11,445 nucleotides of DNA, taken from assembly GCA_029942265.1 (NCBI GenBank), contig JAOZTO010000041.1, positions 1 through 11,445 of the forward strand, in the 5' to 3' direction. Below, one piece after another: positions 7,198 to 11,445 of the stretch. The stretch comes from Desulfocapsa sp. Its GTDB lineage: Bacteria > Desulfobacterota > Desulfobulbia > Desulfobulbales > Desulfocapsaceae. The position numbers and the translations under genes are program-made. Below the pieces are notes generated by a model, which was not told the DNA's origin, made no database searches, and saw nothing but the letters and a program-made list of their open reading frames with translations. Positions within the stretch are counted from its first letter, which is position 1; every line of letters starts with the position of its first letter.

Positions 7198-8838
7198 TTA
7201 CAAGAGGCAGGTTTTATTTTGCAGCTCTTGAAGAAATACCTTTTTATTCTCAGAATAATCGATTGGTATTTCAATAAGATGGATGCCAGGCATGTTCAGG
7301 CAAGTGGATAACACTTTGCTGAACATGCCTTCTTCTGTGATCCGGTATCCTTTCCCACCGTAACTTGTAACGTATTGTATGAAATCCGGATTACCAAAAT
7401 CAAGGCCGAAATCGGGAAAGTCCATTCCTTTTTGTTTCCATTTGATCATTCCGTAGCCATTATCCCGTAATATGATGATTATCAGATGAAGATCAAGCCG
7501 CACTGCTGTTTCTATCTCCTGGGAATTCATCATAAATCCCCCATCACCGCATACAGCTATTACTTGTCTTTTGGGATACACTAATTTGGCAGCAATTGCT
7601 GCTGGAAACCCTGCGCCCATCGTAGCAAGAGCGTTATCAAGCAGAAGAGAATGGGCATGTGAAGATTTATAATTGCGGGCAAACCAGATTTTGTACATCC
7701 CGTTATCAAGAGAAACAATAGCGTCGTTCGCAACTATTTTTCTGATATCACTCACTATACGCTGCGGTGTATTTGGAAAACAATCATGTCCCTGATCTTT
7801 AAAAACATGAGTGTTAATCTCTGTGCGGATACGTTGAAAATAATCAATTTTCTGTAAATTAACTCCAGCGAGCGCCTCTTTTAGAATGTGAATAGTGTGG
7901 GCAATATCTCCCAATATTTCCAATTGAGGGAAGTATACTGCATCAATATCTGCTGGGGAAACGTTTACATGAATGACTTTCGTGTCACCTTTATTCATGA
8001 AAAATGGTGGTTTTTCAACCACATCATAACCAATATTAATGATAATATCGGAGCGATCTATGGCACAATGAATGTAGTCATGGTCGGATAGGGCGGCTGT
8101 ACCAAGACAGCGGGAGGAGTGTTCATTAACTACCCCTTTTCCCATCTGGGTTGTGAAAAAATAGAGTCCAGTGGCTTCAATGAATTCAAGAGCTACGGGA
8201 CATATGTGTGGTCTATTGGCCGCTGCACCAAAGAGTACTAGAGGAAATTTAGCGGCTTTAATTAATTTAACAGCCTGGTCAACAGCAATTGGGTTAGCCA
8301 CCGGATAGTGGAGTTGGTGAACTTCAAAGGGGATGCCGTTGGTTTTTTCAGCGGCAATATCTTCTGGTAGTTCAATATGCACAGGTCCTGATTTTCCATT
8401 GATTGCAATCCTGAACATATCACGAATCATAGCAGGAATGGTACCAGCGTTGACGACCTGTTTGGTAAATTTGGTAAGAGGTTCCATCATTCGAATAACA
8501 TCAAGAATCTGAAAACGACCCTGTTTGCTGCTTTTAATCGGTTTCTGACCAGTTATAAAAACAACGGGCATTCCGCCAAGTAAACCATAGGAAACTGCAG
8601 TGACAAAGTTGGTGGCACCAGGGCCTAGTGTCGAAAGACATACTCCGGGATGACCTGTAAGACGTCCATAGGTGGCGGCCATAAAACCAGCAGCCTGTTC
8701 GTGGCGGGTGAGGATTAACTTAATTTTTGAATTGCGTAATGCTTCTAGGAATGCGAGGTTTTCTTCGCCTGGAATCCCAAAAATAGTTGTAACACCTTCA
8801 TTTTCCAAACATTGAACCAGCAGTTCTGCTCCGTTCAT
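7198..8838 (-). CDS. ThDP-dependent acetolactate-synthase-like enzyme
   Basis: This 546-aa protein has the three-domain layout of the acetolactate synthase/pyruvate oxidase family. Seen in order: GIPGEENLAFLEAL, catalytic Glu47 in LTRHEQAAGF, LSTLGPGATN, a central domain with a pattern close to catabolic AlsS (IINIGYDVVEKPP), and the ThDP/Mg motif GDGGFMM (431-437) ending at DN460GYG. KQKGMDFPDFGLDFGNPDF is typical of large-subunit-type acetolactate synthases. The likely reaction is condensation of two pyruvates to 2-acetolactate, but the substrate is not certain: the family includes other carboligases and decarboxylases. No regulatory small subunit (ilvH-like) is adjacent, which fits a catabolic type. 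The ATG is preceded by GATGAGGATACC on its own strand. It lies 39 nt downstream of the permease gene, so the two probably form an operon. Confidence 0.85.
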   Translation of the reverse strand: MNGAELLVQCLENEGVTTIFGIPGEENLAFLEALRNSKIKLILTRHEQAAGFMAATYGRLTGHPGVCLSTLGPGATNFVTAVSYGLLGGMPVVFITGQKPIKSSKQGRFQILDVIRMMEPLTKFTKQVVNAGTIPAMIRDMFRIAINGKSGPVHIELPEDIAAEKTNGIPFEVHQLHYPVANPIAVDQAVKLIKAAKFPLVLFGAAANRPHICPVALEFIEATGLYFFTTQMGKGVVNEHSSRCLGTAALSDHDYIHCAIDRSDIIINIGYDVVEKPPFFMNKGDTKVIHVNVSPADIDAVYFPQLEILGDIAHTIHILKEALAGVNLQKIDYFQRIRTEINTHVFKDQGHDCFPNTPQRIVSDIRKIVANDAIVSLDNGMYKIWFARNYKSSHAHSLLLDNALATMGAGFPAAIAAKLVYPKRQVIAVCGDGGFMMNSQEIETAVRLDLHLIIIILRDNGYGMIKWKQKGMDFPDFGLDFGNPDFIQYVTSYGGKGYRITEEGMFSKVLSTCLNMPGIHLIEIPIDYSENKKVFLQELQNKTCLL

Positions 8839-8877
8839 GGTATCCTCATCAAGGTAAATATTCGGGTTGGTTTCTGA

Positions 8878-9594
8878 TCATGCAAATATCATCATAATAC
8901 TCATAAGTAGAAGAAACGCAAAAATGAGCTGTACGTATCGTTGCCGTGGGATTTTGGTACAGAAGATATTTCCAAGTACAGTTCCAAGTAAAGCAAATGG
9001 TGCTGAAATCATAAAATTAGTAAAAATGTTGATCGTGGTCAGTCCACTCACTGCATGCACAATAACAATTAAAGAGGAGTTGAACAGGAAAAAACCGATA
9101 AGTGTTGCTTTTATACTGTCTCTGCTCCAGTTTTTTAGTGTAGTATAAATAATAACAGGCGGGCCACCGGCACTAAAAGCAGCTCCTATAGCACCGGAAA
9201 AGAATCCGGCAATGTATGACCAGTATGCGTGAATCTTTATCGGTTTCGGGGAGAAAAGTAGACTGTACAATGAGTAAACAAGAAGGAGTATGCCAAGCCA
9301 CACCTTGATACTGGAAGCATTCACTTGGCTTAAGATAGTGGCGCCGACAATAATTCCGGGAAGAGCAGCGATACACAAAGGGCGTATTTTTTGTAAATCA
9401 AGATGTTTTCGTAATGCAATAGCAAGATAAATATTAATGACCAGGCTGACCAGCATGCAAAGAGGAACGGCATCTTTGATATCAATAACTAGAATAAGTA
9501 AAGGAATTGCAACCAATGCCGAGCCAAATCCGGTGGTTCCCTGAACAAATCCAGCAATAAAAAAAATACTACTAATAATAAAAGGAGTGAACAT
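8878..9594 (-). CDS. TauE/SafE (TSUP) family permease
   Basis: This very hydrophobic protein has about seven to eight predicted membrane segments and the two repeated family signatures: GFVQGTTGFGSALVAIPLL (residues 15-33) and GAIGAAFSAGGPPVI (134-148). The family exports or imports small anions such as sulfite, sulfoacetate and other organic acids; substrate cannot be read from sequence. I prefer the ATG at 9594 (238 aa), which follows AAGGAA on the minus strand, over a GTG at 9621 with no binding site. It is first in a two-gene unit with the ThDP enzyme, so it may move that enzyme's substrate or product. It is divergent from the ExeA-like gene across an intergenic region of about 220 nt. 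Confidence 0.88.
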   Translation of the reverse strand: MFTPFIISSIFFIAGFVQGTTGFGSALVAIPLLILVIDIKDAVPLCMLVSLVINIYLAIALRKHLDLQKIRPLCIAALPGIIVGATILSQVNASSIKVWLGILLLVYSLYSLLFSPKPIKIHAYWSYIAGFFSGAIGAAFSAGGPPVIIYTTLKNWSRDSIKATLIGFFLFNSSLIVIVHAVSGLTTINIFTNFMISAPFALLGTVLGNIFCTKIPRQRYVQLIFAFLLLMSIMMIFA

Positions 9595-9657
9595 TAAAAT
9601 AATTTCCTTGATGAAAAACACTGTTCTGTAGATATTTCTATAAATTTATTTTATAAG

Positions 9658-9683
9658 ATACTAATACTACATTACCATAGTAT
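9658..9683. promoter_or_regulatory. Operator-like repeat in the divergent intergenic region
   Basis: ATACTA occurs twice in tandem (9658-9663, 9664-9669), and the second copy pairs with TAGTAT (9678-9683) across an 8-nt spacer as a perfect 6-bp inverted repeat. It lies just upstream of the permease gene, near a TATAAA-like box on the minus strand, so it could bind a dimeric regulator. No regulator gene is adjacent. Evidence is symmetry only. Confidence 0.3.
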
Positions 9684-9703
9684 GCAAAAGGAGTGATTTT
9701 TTA

Positions 9704-9757
9704 ATGTACTACAGGATGTTTTACGTCGTAAAAACTCTCCATCTTCGAGGCATGTAA
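9704..9757 (+). CDS. Possible 17-aa leader peptide upstream of the ExeA-like gene
   Basis: An ATG at 9704 opens a 17-codon frame (MYYRMFYVVKTLHLRGM) that ends with TAA at 9755-9757. A strong AAAAGGAG lies at 9686-9693, 10 nt before the ATG. It ends 56 nt before the start of the ExeA-like gene, in a different frame. The frame contains an inverted repeat (9719-9733). It may be a leader peptide or chance; there is no conservation evidence. Confidence 0.22.
   Translation: MYYRMFYVVKTLHLRGM
9719..9733. promoter_or_regulatory. Palindrome TTTTACGTCGTAAAA upstream of the ExeA-like gene
   Basis: TTTTACG and CGTAAAA form a perfect 7-bp inverted repeat around a single central T. A further half-site TTTTTACG occurs at 9767-9774, still upstream of the ExeA-like start. 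The pattern suits a repressor or activator binding site more than an RNA hairpin, because a one-base loop cannot form without opening the stem. No promoter boxes could be paired with confidence. Confidence 0.35.
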
Positions 9758-9813
9758 AGGTTGACCTTTTTACGAGTGTATCAAAGGATGGAATTTTGCT
9801 GTAAGGTTTAATA

Positions 9814-11382
9814 ATGACGAATACGAAAGCCAGAAAAACAAATATAGACACCCTTCCTTTTCAGGAAGGGTGTAACACTAGGCACTTCTTCACAGGTGGG
9901 GGGCGTGAAGCTATTTTAAATGATATTAAGATAGCGCTTAATGACAAGGTGGAGCTCATTACTTTGATAGGCGAAGAAGGTAGTGGCAAAACCATGCTTT
10001 GTACTATGCTGAAAGAACAATGGGATACACAAAGCAAAGTCATTTATCTCCCTCAGGTTATAGAATCTTTTGAAGATATTGTTCGAGTGGTTGCTCAGGA
10101 ATGTGATGTTCTTTATCCGATTGACACGACGCGAGCTGATGCGAAGCAAATTTTCCTGGATATAGTGGCATCGATACAGGCACAAGGGGATAGTCTGATC
10201 TTTCTCTGTGATGAGGCCGAAAAAATGTATCTAGCCACCCTAGAAAGGATGAGGAAAATTATTGACGAGGTGAATGACCAGGGAGGAGGTGTTCAGATGC
10301 TCTTGGTGGGGAGGAAAAGCCTCACCACAAGTTTGGAGCAGCTAGATCTTTGTGACTTTAAGCAAATTCACGAAAAACAATTTTTTCTTTCTGCGCTCGA
10401 CGATAATGAAACGTGGAATTATTTGAATTTTTGTGTGCAGTCACATCGTGGAACAGAGCAGCAGGAAGTTTTTACCAGAGAAGCTACTGCAAAGATCGCT
10501 TCAATGAGCAGAGGCAATCTGCGAATGATAAATATGCATGCAGATGAATCACTCCAGTCTTCTGATGCAGACACTTCATTTCTTGTTCTTTTTGATCATG
10601 TTAAAGACGATGAATCCGATGCTGGTCTGCGTTCTTCCGGTACTGGGTTTTTATCTCGAATCCCAAATCTTGTTAAGTATGGTATTGGGGGTGTAGCAAT
10701 TGCAGGTGCATTGCTGCTGATTTTTTTGTTTACCACTAAGGAAAAGTTACCGGTAGCTAGTATTGAGACGGAGCAGGGTGGTAGTCCTGGTGTTGCTGTA
10801 ATTGAACCAATTGCTGAGAAGGCAGTGGGAATTGTAACAGAAATTGCCCCAAACGTTGTGGAAATAGTTGTTGAACCTGATCCACCGCAAAATGAAGCTG
10901 AAAAAGTAGAGGATGTTTCGAGATCAATAGTTGCGATTTCTCCAGTAGAGCTTGTTGTGGAGCCAACTGTCGATTCAGAAACTATGGAACCTGCTAACCC
11001 GTCTTCTCTCGCTGAAACAAAACCAGCTGTATCCAGATTGGGAAAAGACCCTATTCTGGGACGATTTTTTAGTAAGGGGGAAAAATGGTTGGACGGTGAA
11101 ATGAATTCTGAATTCAGTATCCAGCTTATGGTGTTGCAGTCAGATAATGCTATGGAAAACCTTAAACGAATGATCCTGCAACCTGATTATCAGGCAGTGG
11201 CAGATAAGCTGATCATATTGAAGAAGCCATCGTCCCCACCAGTGTTACTCGTTTTCTATGGAGTGTATCCGAGTATGGCGGTAGCCAGGAGTGTGCGAAA
11301 CAATATGCCTTTATTTCTTCGTGATAGGCATCCGTACCCCATATCTGTGCGAGGTGCTGTTGAAAAGGTTCGTGTTGAGTAA
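9814..11382 (+). CDS. ExeA-like AAA ATPase with transmembrane anchor and SPOR domain
   Basis: The N-terminal domain resembles ExeA/MshM-type ATPases: Walker A GEEGSGKT (53-60), Walker B LIFLCDEAE (128-136), LLVGRKSL (163-170) and SRGNLRMIN (232-240, sensor-2-like). A single membrane helix follows at about 288-307 (YGIGGVAIAGALLLIFLF). Next comes a low-complexity linker rich in Val, Glu and Pro (about 310-410), then a SPOR-like domain at about 433-515 (FSIQLMVLQSD, LLVFYGVYPSMAVARS), the fold that binds denuded peptidoglycan. The topology implies ATPase inside and SPOR in the periplasm, as in E. coli DamX. Likely roles are assembly of a pilus or secretion apparatus, or cell division; context does not decide. 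The ATG at 9814 is preceded by GTAAGG with 7-nt spacing. A possible gene starts 8 nt downstream. Confidence 0.87.
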   Translation: MTNTKARKTNIDTLPFQEGCNTRHFFTGGGREAILNDIKIALNDKVELITLIGEEGSGKTMLCTMLKEQWDTQSKVIYLPQVIESFEDIVRVVAQECDVLYPIDTTRADAKQIFLDIVASIQAQGDSLIFLCDEAEKMYLATLERMRKIIDEVNDQGGGVQMLLVGRKSLTTSLEQLDLCDFKQIHEKQFFLSALDDNETWNYLNFCVQSHRGTEQQEVFTREATAKIASMSRGNLRMINMHADESLQSSDADTSFLVLFDHVKDDESDAGLRSSGTGFLSRIPNLVKYGIGGVAIAGALLLIFLFTTKEKLPVASIETEQGGSPGVAVIEPIAEKAVGIVTEIAPNVVEIVVEPDPPQNEAEKVEDVSRSIVAISPVELVVEPTVDSETMEPANPSSLAETKPAVSRLGKDPILGRFFSKGEKWLDGEMNSEFSIQLMVLQSDNAMENLKRMILQPDYQAVADKLIILKKPSSPPVLLVFYGVYPSMAVARSVRNNMPLFLRDRHPYPISVRGAVEKVRVE

Positions 11383-11390
11383 TAAGGCAC

Positions 11391-11445
11391 ATGAATGAGC
11401 CTGTTGATTTAATGCCTTTTGTCCCGATCTCTTCGTTAAATGAAA
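11391..11445 (+). CDS. Possible gene start downstream of the ExeA-like gene (partial)
   Basis: An ATG at 11391, 8 nt after the stop of the ExeA-like gene and preceded by AAGG, opens a frame reading MNEPVDLMPFVPISSLNE up to the window end. Close same-strand spacing fits an operon, for example a pilus or secretion gene following an ExeA-type ATPase. I do not recognise the product. Nearly the whole fragment is the right arm of the terminal inverted repeat, and the left end of the window encodes the same peptide facing the other way. Confidence 0.45.
   Translation, partial: MNEPVDLMPFVPISSLNE
11395..11445 (-). repeat. Right arm of 51-bp terminal inverted repeat
   Basis: This is the exact reverse complement of positions 2-52. 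It ends at the last base of the window, so the repeat may continue outward. Its inner edge lies 13 nt after the stop of the ExeA-like gene. Confidence 0.95.

Noticed and set aside
7201..7230. CAAGAG/CTCTTG inverted repeat at the end of the ThDP gene as a terminator
   Set aside because: Six pairs with an 18-nt loop lying within coding sequence, with no clear T-run at the right distance.
9595..9621. GTG start giving nine more residues on the permease
   Set aside because: No binding site precedes it, whereas AAGGAA precedes the ATG at 9594.
9761..9784. TTGACC plus TATCAA as a promoter for the ExeA-like gene
   Set aside because: The spacer is only 12 nt, too short for a sigma-70 promoter, and no better -10 lies at 16-18 nt.

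Overview
The window carries a complete rnfCDGEAB operon plus its flavin transferase gene apbE on the + strand (88-7194). A two-gene minus-strand unit follows (7198-9594): a ThDP-dependent acetolactate-synthase-like enzyme and a TauE/SafE-type permease. The last complete gene, on the + strand (9814-11382), encodes an ExeA-like AAA ATPase with a membrane anchor and a C-terminal SPOR domain. Moderate A+T content, an Rnf complex with a long multi-cluster RnfB, Tat-exported ApbE and an ExeA/SPOR protein suggest a Gram-negative anaerobe, perhaps a sulfur-metabolising Desulfobacterota (Desulfobulbales-like). That placement is inference; there is no rRNA or other phylogenetic marker.

Rnf genes work together as a membrane complex moving electrons between ferredoxin and NAD+ with ion translocation. 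RnfB and RnfC carry the cytoplasmic Fe-S and nucleotide/FMN modules, RnfD and RnfG should carry covalent FMN on threonine, and RnfA and RnfE are the six-helix core. ApbE attaches the flavins outside the membrane. Most junctions are tight (rnfD-rnfG ATGA overlap, rnfE-rnfA TAATG overlap), but rnfC-rnfD (203 nt) and rnfA-rnfB (103 nt) have gaps that may hold internal control.

The most unusual observations are these. (1) RnfA is about 120 residues longer than usual, with a signal peptide and a predicted secreted Ig-like domain fused in front of the membrane core. (2) RnfE lacks one of the two conserved membrane cysteines thought to hold a 2Fe-2S cluster with RnfA. (3) A perfect 51-bp inverted repeat sits at the two extreme ends of the window; each copy reads outward as the first codons of the same short open frame. 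This could be a duplicated gene, terminal repeats of a mobile or invertible unit, or an assembly/amplification artefact, and the window alone cannot decide.

No rRNA, tRNA, CRISPR array, transposase or integrase was seen. No gene-free stretch exceeds 300 bases.
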